This document shows positions 1-8,463 of a stretch of 41,196 bases of DNA, piece by piece (positions within the stretch are counted from its first letter, which is position 1; each line of letters begins with the position of its first letter). Origin of the DNA: Mycolicibacter senuensis (GTDB taxonomy: Bacteria > Actinomycetota > Actinomycetes > Mycobacteriales > Mycobacteriaceae). The translations under genes and the position numbers were made by a program. A model generated the notes under the pieces. It saw only the letters and a list, made by a program, of their open reading frames with translations, was not told where the DNA came from and ran no database searches. The DNA lies in assembly GCF_003284925.1 (NCBI RefSeq), contig NZ_QMEX01000023.1:1-41196 (forward strand), written 5' to 3'.

Positions 1-51
1 CGGAGCCGCCGCCAGCACGCTTGCGACCAGGAACAACGCCGTGAACCGCAC
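1..51 (-). CDS. Secreted protein, N-terminal fragment (window edge)
   Basis: Reading leftward from a GTG at 51, the frame gives VRFTALFLVASVLAAAP and runs off the window. One Arg followed by an unbroken hydrophobic run is a typical signal-peptide start. An in-frame TGA lies three codons upstream of the GTG, so this is the earliest possible start. In M. tuberculosis the gene divergent from rpsB is Rv2891, a putative secreted M23-type peptidase, and position and orientation agree. The catalytic part is outside the window, so the family is inferred from synteny only. Confidence 0.5.
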   Translation of the reverse strand, partial: MRFTALFLVASVLAAAP

Positions 52-123
52 TGGGCCAGTTCACCCCGGCGGAGCCGAAACCGACCAGTCACCGCTGTGG
101 ACAAAGCACCTGCTCGGAGCGTG

Positions 124-129
124 TAAACT
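124..129 (+). promoter_or_regulatory. Candidate -10 box for rpsB-tsf
   Basis: TAAACT fits the mycobacterial -10 pattern TAnnnT and is the best match in the 233-bp gap between the divergent secreted-protein gene and rpsB. A TGGACA-like element lies about 20 bp upstream, a spacing that is too long to be convincing. If it is used, the rpsB mRNA carries a leader of roughly 150 nt. Confidence 0.3.
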
Positions 130-194
130 CATTGACGCAGTTCGCGTAGGCGAGCTGACTTCGCGTGTCTGCGCCACAACCGGATGTCGACGGT

Positions 195-254
195 CCCCGA
201 GAGGGGTTCGGCATCTCAGCAGGCACCAGGGCCCGGCCTCACCCGACGCCGGGC
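195..254 (+). other. Possible structured rpsB leader (two hairpins)
   Basis: Two inverted repeats lie between the candidate promoter and rpsB. The first is CCCC-GAGA-GGGG (195-206), a short stem closed by a GNRA tetraloop. The second is GCCCGGC at 231-237 with GCCGGGC at 248-254, a 7-bp stem with a 10-nt loop. The second ends about 10 nt before the A-rich ribosome-binding region. In E. coli the rpsB leader is the target of S2 autoregulation. That this leader works the same way is inference. Confidence 0.3.
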
Positions 255-284
255 GGCAACCGACAAAAAAGGATATGGCCAACC

Positions 285-1124
285 ATGGCTGTTGTAACCA
301 TGAAGCAGCTGCTTGACAGCGGCACCCACTTCGGGCATCAGACCCGTCGCTGGAATCCCAAGATGAAGCGGTTCATCTTCACCGACCGCAACGGCATCTA
401 CATCATCGACCTGCAGCAGACGCTGACCTTCATCGACAAGGCGTACGAGTTCGTCAAGGAGACCGTCGCGCACGGCGGGTCGATCATGTTCGTCGGCACC
501 AAGAAGCAGGCGCAGGAGTCGATCGCGGCCGAGGCCACCCGGGTCGGGATGCCGTATGTCAACCAGCGCTGGCTGGGCGGCATGCTGACCAACTTCTCCA
601 CCGTGCACAAGCGCCTGCAGCGCCTCAAGGAACTCGAGGCCATGGAGCAGACCGGCGGCTTCGAGGGACGCACCAAAAAGGAAATCTTGATGCTGACCCG
701 CGAGAAGAACAAGCTGGAGCGCAGCCTCGGCGGTATCCGCGACATGGCCAAGGTGCCGTCGGCCATCTGGGTCGTCGACACCAACAAGGAGCACATCGCC
801 GTCGGCGAGGCCCGCAAGCTGGGCATCCCGGTCATCGCGATCCTGGACACCAACTGCGACCCCGACCTGGTCGACTACCCGATCCCGGGCAATGACGACG
901 CGATCCGCTCGGCGGCGCTGCTGACCAAGGTGATCGCCTCCGCGGTTGCCGAGGGCCTGCAGGCCCGCGCCGGTCAGGGCAACGGCGAGGGCAAGGCGCC
1001 CGAAGCGGTCGAGCCGCTGGCCGAGTGGGAGCAGGAGTTGCTGGCTTCGGCGACGACGACAGCCACCACCGCGGCCCCCGAGGCGCCCGCCGCTACCGGC
1101 ACCACCACCACCGACGCATCGTAG
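285..1124 (+). CDS. rpsB: 30S ribosomal protein S2
   Basis: Ribosomal protein S2 is a structural component of the small subunit, near the mRNA exit side. The 279-residue product begins [19 protein letters not shown] and contains the S2 signatures [29 protein letters not shown] and [12 protein letters not shown], with the [14 protein letters not shown] block near residues 185-200. The last 40 or so residues are an Ala/Thr-rich low-complexity tail common in actinobacterial S2. The frame is open upstream to 165, but ATG 285 is the first codon that starts the conserved protein. An AAAAAAGGA ribosome-binding region lies about 12 nt before it. The gene is followed after 15 nt by tsf, the usual rpsB-tsf operon. 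Confidence 0.98.
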   Translation: MAVVTMKQLLDSGTHFGHQTRRWNPKMKRFIFTDRNGIYIIDLQQTLTFIDKAYEFVKETVAHGGSIMFVGTKKQAQESIAAEATRVGMPYVNQRWLGGMLTNFSTVHKRLQRLKELEAMEQTGGFEGRTKKEILMLTREKNKLERSLGGIRDMAKVPSAIWVVDTNKEHIAVGEARKLGIPVIAILDTNCDPDLVDYPIPGNDDAIRSAALLTKVIASAVAEGLQARAGQGNGEGKAPEAVEPLAEWEQELLASATTTATTAAPEAPAATGTTTTDAS

Positions 1125-1139
1125 GAAAGGCACACAACA

Positions 1140-1955
1140 GTGGCGAACTACACCGCTGCCGACGTCAAGCGGCTTCGGGAACTCACCGGCGCAGGCATGA
1201 TGGACTGCAAGAACGCGCTGGCCGAGAGTGACGGCGACTTCGACAAGTCCGTCGAACTCCTGCGGATCAAGGGCGCCAAGGACGTCGGCAAGCGCGCCGA
1301 GCGCGCCACCGCCGAAGGGCTGGTCGCCGCCAAGGGCGGCGCGCTGATCGAGCTGAACTCCGAGACGGACTTCGTCGCCAAGAACGACGAGTTCAAGGCG
1401 CTCGCCGACGAGGTCGTCAGCGCCGCCGCGGCGGCCAAGACCTCCGACGTCGAGGAGCTCAAGGCCGCCAAGATCGGGGACCGCACCGTCGGGGAGGCCG
1501 TCGAGGCGCTGTCGGCCAAGATCGGCGAGAAGCTGGAGCTGCGCCGGGTCGCCTACTTCGATGGCGCCGTGGAGACCTACCTGCACAAGCGGGCCTCCGA
1601 CCTGCCGCCGGCCGTAGGTGTCCTGGTCGAGTACAGCGGCGACAACACCGAGGCGGCCCACGCGGTGGCGCTGCAGATCGCGGCGCTCAAGGCCAAGTAC
1701 CTGACCCGCGACGACGTGCCGGCCGACCTGGTGGCCAACGAGCGGCGCATCGCCGAGGAGACCGCCAAGGAGGAGGGCAAGCCGGAGGCCGCCCTGCCCA
1801 AGATCGTCGAGGGCCGGGTCACCGGTTTCTTCAAGGACGTCGTGCTGTTGGAGCAGGCGTCGGTGTCGGATTCGAAGAAGACCGTGAAGGCGCTGCTCGA
1901 CGAGGCGGGCGTGACCGTGACCCGGTTCGCGCGGTTCGAGGTCGGCCAAGCCTAG
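1140..1955 (+). CDS. tsf: Elongation factor Ts
   Basis: EF-Ts is the guanine nucleotide exchange factor that recycles EF-Tu from GDP to GTP form in the cytoplasm. The 271-residue product has the N-terminal UBA-like region ([19 protein letters not shown]) and the EF-Tu contact motif TDFV at residues 76-79 within [12 protein letters not shown]. Two dimerization/core subdomains and a short C-terminal helix follow. The start is GTG 1140, preceded by GGAAAGG at a normal spacing. It lies 15 nt after rpsB and is presumably cotranscribed with it. Confidence 0.98.
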   Translation: MANYTAADVKRLRELTGAGMMDCKNALAESDGDFDKSVELLRIKGAKDVGKRAERATAEGLVAAKGGALIELNSETDFVAKNDEFKALADEVVSAAAAAKTSDVEELKAAKIGDRTVGEAVEALSAKIGEKLELRRVAYFDGAVETYLHKRASDLPPAVGVLVEYSGDNTEAAHAVALQIAALKAKYLTRDDVPADLVANERRIAEETAKEEGKPEAALPKIVEGRVTGFFKDVVLLEQASVSDSKKTVKALLDEAGVTVTRFARFEVGQA

Positions 1956-1975
1956 GGCGGTTGCGGCGCTCTTGC

Positions 1976-1981
1976 TAGCGT
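1976..1981 (+). promoter_or_regulatory. Leaderless-type -10 box for the amidase gene
   Basis: TAGCGT ends 6 nt before ATG 1988, and no Shine-Dalgarno sequence is seen. This predicts transcription starting at or next to the start codon, separating the amidase gene from rpsB-tsf although only 32 bp lie between them. Confidence 0.5.
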
Positions 1982-1987
1982 CTGTGC

Positions 1988-3397
1988 ATGCAACACGTCC
2001 ATGCTTTCGGTGACGACGCGCTCGGCGACTGTGACGCGGTCGGTCTGGTTGAGCGGATCCGATCGGGCGACGTGTCGCCCGCCGAGCTCGTCGACGCCGC
2101 GATCGCGCGGACCGAGGCGGTCAACCCACAGCTGAACGGGCTGGCCTACCAGGCGTTCGACCGGGCTCGCGAGACGGCGCGCGTCGGCGCCAGCGGCTAC
2201 TTCGCGGGTGTCCCGACGTTCGTCAAGGACAACGTCGACGTCGCCGGGATGCCGACGATGCAGGGCACCGACGCATGGCAGCCGCGGGCCGCCACCGCCG
2301 ACGGCGATTTCGCCCGGCTGTACCTGGCCACCGGCCTCATTCCGCTGGGTAAGACCCAGCTGTCCGAGTTCGGGTTCAGCGCGGCCGCCGAGCATCCGCG
2401 GCTGGGTGCGGTACGCAACCCGTGGAACACCGATCACACCGCAGCGGCGTCGTCGTCGGGATCGGCGGCATTCGTCGCCGCCGGGGTCGTGCCGATCGCC
2501 CACGCCAACGACGGCGGCGGCTCCATCCGGATCCCGGCGGCGTGCAACGGGCTGATCGGCCTCAAACCATCGCGGGGCCGGTTGCCGCTGGACCGGGATA
2601 TGCGCGCCATGCCGCTGCGCATCGTCTACAACGGGGTGGTCACCCGCTCGGTGCGTGATACGGCGGCCTTCTACGCCGAAGCCGAACGGATCTGGCGCAA
2701 CAGCAAGCTCCCACCGGTCGGTGACGTCAAGGCTCCGGTCGCCGAGCGGCTCAGGATCGCGGTCATCACTCAGTCGATCGCGCGAGAGACCTCGACCGAG
2801 ATGCGTGAGTTGACCCTGAAAACCGCCGCATTGCTTGAGGAACTCGGCCATCACGTCGACTACCTCGACCGGCCGCCGGTGCCGGCGTACTTCGCCGACG
2901 ACTTCCTGCTCTACTGGGCGTTCTTGGCGACGGCGCTGGTGCGCGGCGGGCGGCGGATGTTCGGGCCGAGCTTCGATCGCAGCCGGCTGGACAGCCTGAC
3001 GCTGGGGCTGGATCGTCACGCCACCCGGCGCCTGCACAAGCTGCCGTTGGCGATCGCCCGGTTGGCGAGCGTGCGCCGGCACACCGCCCGGATGTTCCGC
3101 GACTACGACGTCGCGCTCACCCCGACACTGGCCCACGAGACGCCGCGCGTCGGCCACCTGGACCCCACCGCCGGCTACGAGCAGGTCATCGACCGGCTGA
3201 TGGACTGGGTGGCGTTCACCCCACTGCAGAACGTCACCGGTGATCCGGCAATCTCGCTGCCGCTGGCCCAATCCGCGGCCGGACTGCCGGTGGGCATGAT
3301 GTTCAGCGCCCACCTCGGCCAGGACGCCCGGTTGCTGGAATTGGCCTACGAACTGGAGGCGGCGAAGCCCTGGCCCACCATCACCGACCGGGGCTAG
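1988..3397 (+). CDS. amiC: Amidase-signature family amidohydrolase (AmiC-like)
   Basis: This is an amidase-signature (AS) enzyme that hydrolyses a carboxamide; its substrate cannot be told from sequence. The Ser-cisSer-Lys triad is visible: Lys80 in PTFVKDNVD, Ser155/156 in the Ser/Gly-rich AASSSGS segment and nucleophile Ser179 in [12 protein letters not shown]. The spacings of 75 and 24 residues are those of the family. At 469 aa it is a full-length AS protein with no signal peptide, so it is probably cytoplasmic. Position after tsf matches M. tuberculosis Rv2888c (amiC). It converges with the marR gene, 47 bp away. ATG 1988 follows a -10-like hexamer by 6 nt, suggesting a leaderless mRNA. 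Confidence 0.9.
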   Translation: MQHVHAFGDDALGDCDAVGLVERIRSGDVSPAELVDAAIARTEAVNPQLNGLAYQAFDRARETARVGASGYFAGVPTFVKDNVDVAGMPTMQGTDAWQPRAATADGDFARLYLATGLIPLGKTQLSEFGFSAAAEHPRLGAVRNPWNTDHTAAASSSGSAAFVAAGVVPIAHANDGGGSIRIPAACNGLIGLKPSRGRLPLDRDMRAMPLRIVYNGVVTRSVRDTAAFYAEAERIWRNSKLPPVGDVKAPVAERLRIAVITQSIARETSTEMRELTLKTAALLEELGHHVDYLDRPPVPAYFADDFLLYWAFLATALVRGGRRMFGPSFDRSRLDSLTLGLDRHATRRLHKLPLAIARLASVRRHTARMFRDYDVALTPTLAHETPRVGHLDPTAGYEQVIDRLMDWVAFTPLQNVTGDPAISLPLAQSAAGLPVGMMFSAHLGQDARLLELAYELEAAKPWPTITDRG

Positions 3398-3411
3398 CGG
3401 CGATCGCGAGC

Positions 3412-3431
3412 GCGGCGAAGCGGGCCGCCGC
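3412..3431. terminator. Possible bidirectional terminator hairpin
   Basis: GCGGCG (3412-3417) pairs with CGCCGC (3426-3431) around an 8-nt loop. It lies in the 47-bp gap between the convergent amidase and marR genes. There is no U-tract, and mycobacterial hairpin terminators often lack one. In such GC-rich DNA a 6-bp stem is weak evidence. Confidence 0.3.
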
Positions 3432-3444
3432 CATCAACCTGGCG

Positions 3445-3864
3445 TCACTGGTCGCCGATGCGCTCCAGCATCTGCCTGAACCGCTGTTGTTCGCCCGGAC
3501 TCAGCGCGGCCAGCACCCGGCCGTCGGCGACCCGCACCGCGTCCTCGGCTCGGGTCAGCAACTCCCGGCCGGCGTCGGTCAGTGTCGCGGGCAGCGCCCG
3601 CCCAGACGGCACCGATTGCGGCCGGCTCACCGCGCCCCGGTTCTGCAGCCGGTGCAGCACGGTGTTCATGGCTTGCGGTGTGACGCTGGTGTGACGAGCC
3701 AATTCGGCGCTGGAGAGTCCCGGGCGCACGGAAAGCACTCGCATGCAGACGAATTCGGGCAGAGTCAGCCCCAACGGTCCGAGCACCGCGGACACCTGTG
3801 GGCGCAGCGCCGAGCTGACCCGGTAGAGCAGATAACCCAGCGGAGCCTCGTTCACGTCACCCAT
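3445..3864 (-). CDS. MarR-family transcriptional regulator
   Basis: This is a winged-helix DNA-binding repressor of the MarR type, acting as a dimer. From ATG 3864 it is 139 residues and begins MGDVNEAPLGYLLYRVSSAL. The recognition region is LSSAELARHTSVTPQAMNTVLHRL (about residues 51-74), followed by the wing with GRALPATLTDAGREL. It closely matches Rv2887 of M. tuberculosis as I remember it; that protein represses a methyltransferase gene and responds to small aromatic compounds. An in-frame ATG at 3873 would add three residues. The shorter start matches the family length and leaves the palindrome upstream of the coding region. It is the last minus-strand gene after the hyc-like cluster, 39 bp downstream of hycE, so readthrough from that operon is possible. 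Confidence 0.92.
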   Translation of the reverse strand: MGDVNEAPLGYLLYRVSSALRPQVSAVLGPLGLTLPEFVCMRVLSVRPGLSSAELARHTSVTPQAMNTVLHRLQNRGAVSRPQSVPSGRALPATLTDAGRELLTRAEDAVRVADGRVLAALSPGEQQRFRQMLERIGDQ

Positions 3865-3880
3865 ATCAAACATATTGACA
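3864..3880 (-). promoter_or_regulatory. Imperfect palindrome, candidate MarR operator
   Basis: TATCAAACATATTGACA (plus strand) is an interrupted inverted repeat with half-sites TATCAA and TTGACA, 5 nt apart, differing at one position. It touches the start codon of marR and covers a CAATAT hexamer (minus strand, 3877-3872) that would be a leaderless -10 box. MarR proteins commonly bind such 17-18 bp palindromes over their own promoters, so autoregulation is likely. The AT-rich composition stands out from the surrounding DNA. Confidence 0.55.
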
Positions 3881-3903
3881 TATATCGGGTCTGCGCCGAG
3901 CCG

Positions 3904-5382
3904 CTATAAGTCGTTTCCCGCGTAAGACAGGTTGAAGCTTTTATTCGTCAGCGGGAAGTCCGGGACGATGGTGTCGGTCATGGTGAGCGGCAGCGCGGGC
4001 CAGTTGAACCAGGACGGGTCGACGATCTTGGCGCGGGTGATGGCTCCGTCGGCGCCGGTCTCCACCCGGTGCACGATGCTGCCGCGCCACCCCTCGACGA
4101 TCCCGACCCCGTAGCCGGCCCCAGCCGGCCCGGGGACCTCCGCCCGAACATCGATCGGCCCGTGGTGACCGTCGATCAGAGTGCGGCACAACGCCACCGA
4201 GGCGGCGAATTCGTCGCGGCGGACGGTGTAACGCGCCAGCACATCGCCGGCTGTCGCCGTCACCTCCGTCACCGGCAGATCGGTGATCGGATGGTCGAGG
4301 CGGGCATCGGTGACCAGCCCGCTGGCCCGCGCCACATACCCCAGCGTTCCGAGCGCCTCCGCATCTGCGCGGCTCAACACCGAGGTACCGGCGAACCGGT
4401 CGTAGATCACCGAGTGGCCGAGCGTCAGCTCGGCGATCTCAGCGACGTCGTCGGCGAGCGCCTGCAGTCGATCCGGATCAGGCAGTGCTTGCAGCACCAC
4501 GCCTCCCGGCCGGATCGCCTTACGCAGCAGCCGATCTCCGGTCGTTTGCGCGTTGATGCGCAGCAGCTGTTCACGGGCGCGTTGGGCGTGAGCGTTGGCC
4601 AGCCCGAAACCGACGTCGTTGGCCAGGGCGCCCATGTCGGCGACATGGTTGTAAAGCCGCTCAAGCTCGACGAGCAAGGCGCGCAGCCGGTGTGCCGGAT
4701 CTGGCAGTTCGACGCCGAGGGCCTCCTCGACGGCGAGGCTGTGCGCCAGCGCGTGACCGGCGGAGGTGTCACCGCTGATCCGCTCGGCCAGCTCGACCGC
4801 GCCGACCGCGGACCGGCCGGCAAAAAGTCGCTCGATTCCGCGGTGCACGAACCACAGCCTCGCTTTGAGGCGCAACACCGATTCGCCGACCACCGAGAAC
4901 CGGAAATGGCCCGGTTCGATCAGGCCGGCGTGCACCGGGCCGACCGGAATCTCATAGACACCGGCCCCTTCGACGTTGAGGAACGGAAAACCGCCCGCCG
5001 CAACGAAGTCCGGCGCCGGCCCGGCGTCGTTACGCATCGGGTGCCAATCCTGTGGCCAGTGCGCGTGCCGGACCAGCCGGCGGGGTTGCGGATGGCCGAG
5101 CGGGGTGATCCCGTACAGGTCCTGCATCTCGCGTTCGAAGCGGCCGGCCTGAAACGACAACCGGGCCAGCGAGGGAATCGACGGCCGCTGCGCCGGAATG
5201 GTCAGGGTCAGCTCGGTACGACGGTCGGGTCGGCCCGCCAGGAACAGATACACCACCCGCAAGCTGTCGTCGTCGTCGTGGGCGGCCACCAGCGCGAGCC
5301 GGAAACCGTCGGCCAGCAGGGCCGCGGCCGCATCGGGCAGCTCGGCAGCGGAGACCGGTTGGCAGTGCTTGATCGGAGCCAT
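3904..5382 (-). CDS. hycE: HycE/NuoCD-like large subunit lacking [NiFe] ligands
   Basis: This is the fused NuoC-NuoD-type subunit of a complex I/group 4 hydrogenase-related membrane complex, 492 aa. Residues 1-115 are the NuoC-like domain (FEREMQDLYGI at 83-92). Residues 120-492 are the NuoD/hydrogenase-large-subunit domain, with GPVHAGLIEPGHFRF at 148-162 and HRGIERL at 180-186. In true [NiFe] enzymes the N-terminal motif is ERxCGxC. Here it reads ERISGDTS (200-207), with Ser203 and Thr206 at the cysteine positions. The C-terminal DPCxxC is replaced by a tail ending SFNLSYAGNDL. The whole protein has two cysteines (7 and 399), neither at a metal site, so it cannot hold a NiFe centre. The start ATG 5382 overlaps the hycQ stop by one base. 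It is the last gene of the operon and corresponds to Rv0087. Confidence 0.93.
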   Translation of the reverse strand: MAPIKHCQPVSAAELPDAAAALLADGFRLALVAAHDDDDSLRVVYLFLAGRPDRRTELTLTIPAQRPSIPSLARLSFQAGRFEREMQDLYGITPLGHPQPRRLVRHAHWPQDWHPMRNDAGPAPDFVAAGGFPFLNVEGAGVYEIPVGPVHAGLIEPGHFRFSVVGESVLRLKARLWFVHRGIERLFAGRSAVGAVELAERISGDTSAGHALAHSLAVEEALGVELPDPAHRLRALLVELERLYNHVADMGALANDVGFGLANAHAQRAREQLLRINAQTTGDRLLRKAIRPGGVVLQALPDPDRLQALADDVAEIAELTLGHSVIYDRFAGTSVLSRADAEALGTLGYVARASGLVTDARLDHPITDLPVTEVTATAGDVLARYTVRRDEFAASVALCRTLIDGHHGPIDVRAEVPGPAGAGYGVGIVEGWRGSIVHRVETGADGAITRAKIVDPSWFNWPALPLTMTDTIVPDFPLTNKSFNLSYAGNDL

Positions 5383-6848
5383 CACAGCGCCCCCAGTTGG
5401 GTTGCCGCGGCGGTGAACAATCCGGTCAGCGGACCGGCTGTCACGCCCAGCGCAAGGGAGACCAGCACGCCTGTCACCAGTGCGGCAGCGACGGTGGCCG
5501 GCACCAGGATCGTCGGGCCGTCGGCACTGGGCGTGCCCAGCAGGATGCGGCCGGACTTGGCCATCAGCGCGGCGAAGGCCACCAGCAGCGCCACCAGCGC
5601 CAGCCCCAACGCCCACGCCAGCCGGGCGTCGGCCAGTGCGGTCGCGATCGCCAGCTCGCTGGCGAACATCGCGAACGGGGGCAGGCCGAGCAGCACCAAC
5701 ATCCCCACCGCGAATGCGCCGCCGACCAGCCGTGACCTGCCGAGCACCCCGGTGATCTCGCCGATCGCGGTGGTGCCGTGGGCGGCCTGCAACTGACCGC
5801 CGGCCAAGAACAGCACCGTCTTGCCGACACCGTGCGCCAGCACGTGCAACAACAGCGCCGCGACCGCCAGCCGGGTGCCCGCGGCTGCGGCCACCGCCAT
5901 CAGGCCCATCGTCTCCATCGACGAATAGGCGAGCAGCCGTTTGAGATCGGTGGTGACGGTCAGCAGCAGTGCGGCGATGAGCAACGTCGCCAGGCCGGTG
6001 GCCAGCAGCGCGGCCCGCAGGAAAGCGGGGCCGGTCGCGGCGTCGATGATCGGCTTGAGGCGGATCAGCACCGAGAACGCGACCGACAGCAGCACCCCGC
6101 TCATCAACGCCGAGACCGGTGCCGGGGCCTGGCTGTGGGCGTCGGCCAGCCAGGTGTGAAACGGTGCCAGGCCCATCTTGGCCCCGTAGCCGATCAGCAG
6201 CAGCGCACCGGCCAGCCGGGTCACCGCCGGGTCCAGTGCCGCCGCGTGGGCCGCCAGCACATCGAGGTGCAGCGCGTCGTCGCCGCCGGCGCCGGCGTGG
6301 CGGGCGGCGAAGTGCAGTAACACGGTGCCCAGGAACGCGATGGTGATCCCCACCGAACACACCATGACGTATTTCCAGGTGGCCTCCAGCGCGGCACGGC
6401 TGCGATGATGCCCGACCAGAAACGCGGTCACCACAGTGGTGGCCTCCACGGCGACCCACACCACGCCGATGTTGTTGGCCGACACCGCCAGAACCATTGC
6501 CGCGAGAAACGCCGGGGTGAGGACGCCGTACATGCGTGCCCCACGCCGATCGGTCACCCCGCGGGCCAACTCGGCGTCGACGTAGCCGATGCTTGCCCAG
6601 GTGGCCAGGCTGCCGACGACGCCGATCACGATCAGCATGGTCGCCGACAGCGCGTCGGCGCGCAGCAGGCCGTTGAGCGCCAGGTGGGCCCGATCGCCCA
6701 CCCGGAACCCCAGCGCCACACCACATCCCAGAATTGTCAGTGCCGACGCCAGGGTCGCCACAGCGCTGAGCCGGCGCCAACCCACGGCGAGCGAGAACAG
6801 TGACGCCACGACGGGAGCCAGCAGCGGAAGCAGCATCAGCGGTGTCAT
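5382..6848 (-). CDS. hycQ: HycQ, antiporter-like membrane subunit (HyfF/NuoN type)
   Basis: This is an integral membrane subunit of the Mrp-antiporter/NuoL-M-N family, thought to take part in ion translocation. The 488-residue protein is almost entirely hydrophobic helices. The charged residues typical of proton channels are present: Glu135 in VWVAVEATTVV, Lys224 in GYGAKMGLAPFHTWL, Lys303 in TDLKRLLAYSS and Lys343 in LAHGVGKTVLF. Keeping them suggests that the pump half of the complex is functional. Start and stop overlap the neighbours (ATGA with hycP, TGATG with hycE), implying translational coupling. It corresponds to Rv0086. Confidence 0.92.
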   Translation of the reverse strand: MTPLMLLPLLAPVVASLFSLAVGWRRLSAVATLASALTILGCGVALGFRVGDRAHLALNGLLRADALSATMLIVIGVVGSLATWASIGYVDAELARGVTDRRGARMYGVLTPAFLAAMVLAVSANNIGVVWVAVEATTVVTAFLVGHHRSRAALEATWKYVMVCSVGITIAFLGTVLLHFAARHAGAGGDDALHLDVLAAHAAALDPAVTRLAGALLLIGYGAKMGLAPFHTWLADAHSQAPAPVSALMSGVLLSVAFSVLIRLKPIIDAATGPAFLRAALLATGLATLLIAALLLTVTTDLKRLLAYSSMETMGLMAVAAAAGTRLAVAALLLHVLAHGVGKTVLFLAGGQLQAAHGTTAIGEITGVLGRSRLVGGAFAVGMLVLLGLPPFAMFASELAIATALADARLAWALGLALVALLVAFAALMAKSGRILLGTPSADGPTILVPATVAAALVTGVLVSLALGVTAGPLTGLFTAAATQLGAL

Positions 6849-7504
6849 CAGTCGCGCAGCTCCCGTAACAGGTCCAGATCCACTCCGCCGAAGGTGCTGC
6901 GCAGCCGTCCGGTCAGCACGCCGAGCACGATCAGCACGAACAACACGTCCAGTGACGCGCCGAGTTCGACGATCAGCGGAACACCGGCCGTCAGCAGGAA
7001 GGCGGTGGCGGCGATCCCGTTGTCCAGCATCAGCAGTCCGACCGCCTGCGAGATGGCATGGCGGCGAGTCGCCATCATGAACAGCGCGATCAGCACGGTG
7101 GCGATGGCCGCCGCGGCGGCGGTGGTCGCCGGGTTGCGCTGCAGATCGATGACGGGCTGGGCGATCATGAACGCGACTGCCACCAGGACGGTGACCACCA
7201 GCAGTGACGCGGCGGTGCCGACCAGGGGAGTGGCCTCGCGGCGTTCCCGTCGTTCGGCCCCGAGTGCGCGGGCCAGCAGCCACGGCAGCGCGACGGCGCG
7301 CACCGCCAACACCGCGATCGCCACCGCGATCAGCGCCCGGTCATGGTCGTGCACCCCGCGAATCAGCGGGATGGCGGCCAGCGCGGCGCCCTGGGCGACC
7401 AGCAACCGCTGTACGGTCACCGACAGGTCCCGGCGCCAGACCGCCAGCACCGCGGCCAACAGCACCCCGCCGGCGGCCAGGTCCAGCATGTTGTTGTAGG
7501 TCAT
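6848..7504 (-). CDS. hycP: HycP, HyfE/NuoK-like membrane subunit
   Basis: This small membrane subunit of 218 aa corresponds to HyfE of E. coli hydrogenase 4 and Rv0085 of M. tuberculosis. It has about seven hydrophobic segments. The C-terminal half ([29 protein letters not shown]) has the NuoK/MnhC-like helix with a buried Glu. ATG 7504 overlaps the hycD stop as ATGA, and the stop overlaps the hycQ start in the same way. In related complexes this subunit joins the antiporter-like subunits to the HycD core. Confidence 0.88.
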   Translation of the reverse strand: MTYNNMLDLAAGGVLLAAVLAVWRRDLSVTVQRLLVAQGAALAAIPLIRGVHDHDRALIAVAIAVLAVRAVALPWLLARALGAERRERREATPLVGTAASLLVVTVLVAVAFMIAQPVIDLQRNPATTAAAAAIATVLIALFMMATRRHAISQAVGLLMLDNGIAATAFLLTAGVPLIVELGASLDVLFVLIVLGVLTGRLRSTFGGVDLDLLRELRD

Positions 7505-8463
7505 CCGCCGGCTCCGCTGAAGAAGTTCGCCGCGGTCACCGCAAGCAACGCCAGCAGAAACGACCCGGCCAGCAGTTCGGGCACCCGGAACAGCCGCAAC
7601 CTGGCGATGAACACCTCCACGGCGGCCAGGGCGGTCGCGAGTAGCGCCACCTTGATCGCGATCGCGCCGGCGCCCACCGCCACGTCGAGCAGGCTCGGGT
7701 GCGCCCCGGCGATACCCCAGGGGAAGAACAGGTTCGCCAACAGCGCCAGCAGCACCGTCAGCCGCATGCCGCTCGCCCACTCGACCAGCGCCAACTTGGG
7801 TCCGGCGTACTCCAGGACCATGGCCTCGTGCACCATCGTCAGCTCCAGATGGGTGGCCGGGTTGTCTACCGGCAGCCGGCCGGTCTCGGCCACGATGACG
7901 ATCACCAACGCGACGAAAGCCAGCGCGCTGGCCAACGAGACCACGTGACCCGGGTGCTCGACGGTGTTACCGACGATGGCGCTCAGATTGGCCGACCCCG
8001 CCGGAATCGACAGCGCGAACACCGCCACCAGGATGGTCGGTTCGACCAGCGCGGCGATGGTCATCTCCCGGCTGGCGCCCATACCGCCGAACGCCGTCGC
8101 GGTGTCGATGCCGGCGAGCGCAAGCGCCACGGTACCGAGGAACAACAGGCCGACAACGGTGATCAGGTCGGCGACCGGGTCCAGCGGCGAATCCGTCGCC
8201 ACCAGCGGTGCGGCGGCGACGATGACCAGCGTGGTGGCGGCCAGCGCCCCCGGGGCGGCGGCGAACGCCCAGGTGGTTCCCCGCGGATTGAGCAGCTGCT
8301 TACCCAGCAGCTTGCGCATATCCCGCCACGGCTGCCCGATCCCCGCGCCGGTGCGGCCTTCGGCCCGCGCTCGGACCTGGCGCATCAGGCCGATCACCAG
8401 CGGGGCCCCGGCGATGACACCGGCGACCTGTAGGAAACCGGCCAGATAGGTCATGGTGTTCAT
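7501..8463 (-). CDS. hycD: HycD, NuoH-like membrane core subunit
   Basis: This is the NuoH/HycD family membrane anchor that connects the peripheral arm to the ion-translocating arm. It is 320 aa with about eight transmembrane helices. The conserved cytoplasmic loop after helix 1 is present ([20 protein letters not shown]), as is the loop [20 protein letters not shown] followed by [14 protein letters not shown]. Both hold the charged residues of the NuoH E-channel region. ATG 8463 overlaps the end of the upstream gene by 4 nt, and its stop overlaps hycP. It corresponds to Rv0084. Confidence 0.93.
   Translation of the reverse strand: MNTMTYLAGFLQVAGVIAGAPLVIGLMRQVRARAEGRTGAGIGQPWRDMRKLLGKQLLNPRGTTWAFAAAPGALAATTLVIVAAAPLVATDSPLDPVADLITVVGLLFLGTVALALAGIDTATAFGGMGASREMTIAALVEPTILVAVFALSIPAGSANLSAIVGNTVEHPGHVVSLASALAFVALVIVIVAETGRLPVDNPATHLELTMVHEAMVLEYAGPKLALVEWASGMRLTVLLALLANLFFPWGIAGAHPSLLDVAVGAGAIAIKVALLATALAAVEVFIARLRLFRVPELLAGSFLLALLAVTAANFFSGAGG

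Noticed and set aside
165..284. N-terminal extension of rpsB starting at 165
   Set aside because: The 40 extra residues look like translated leader DNA. The conserved protein starts at 285 behind a ribosome-binding sequence.
216..1949. A long open frame antisense to rpsB and tsf (also long ones antisense to amiC, the hyc-like genes, efpA and others)
   Set aside because: High-GC codon bias in the third position leaves the opposite frames free of stops. The translations are rich in Arg, Gly, Gln and Val, match no family I know, and lie opposite clear conserved genes.
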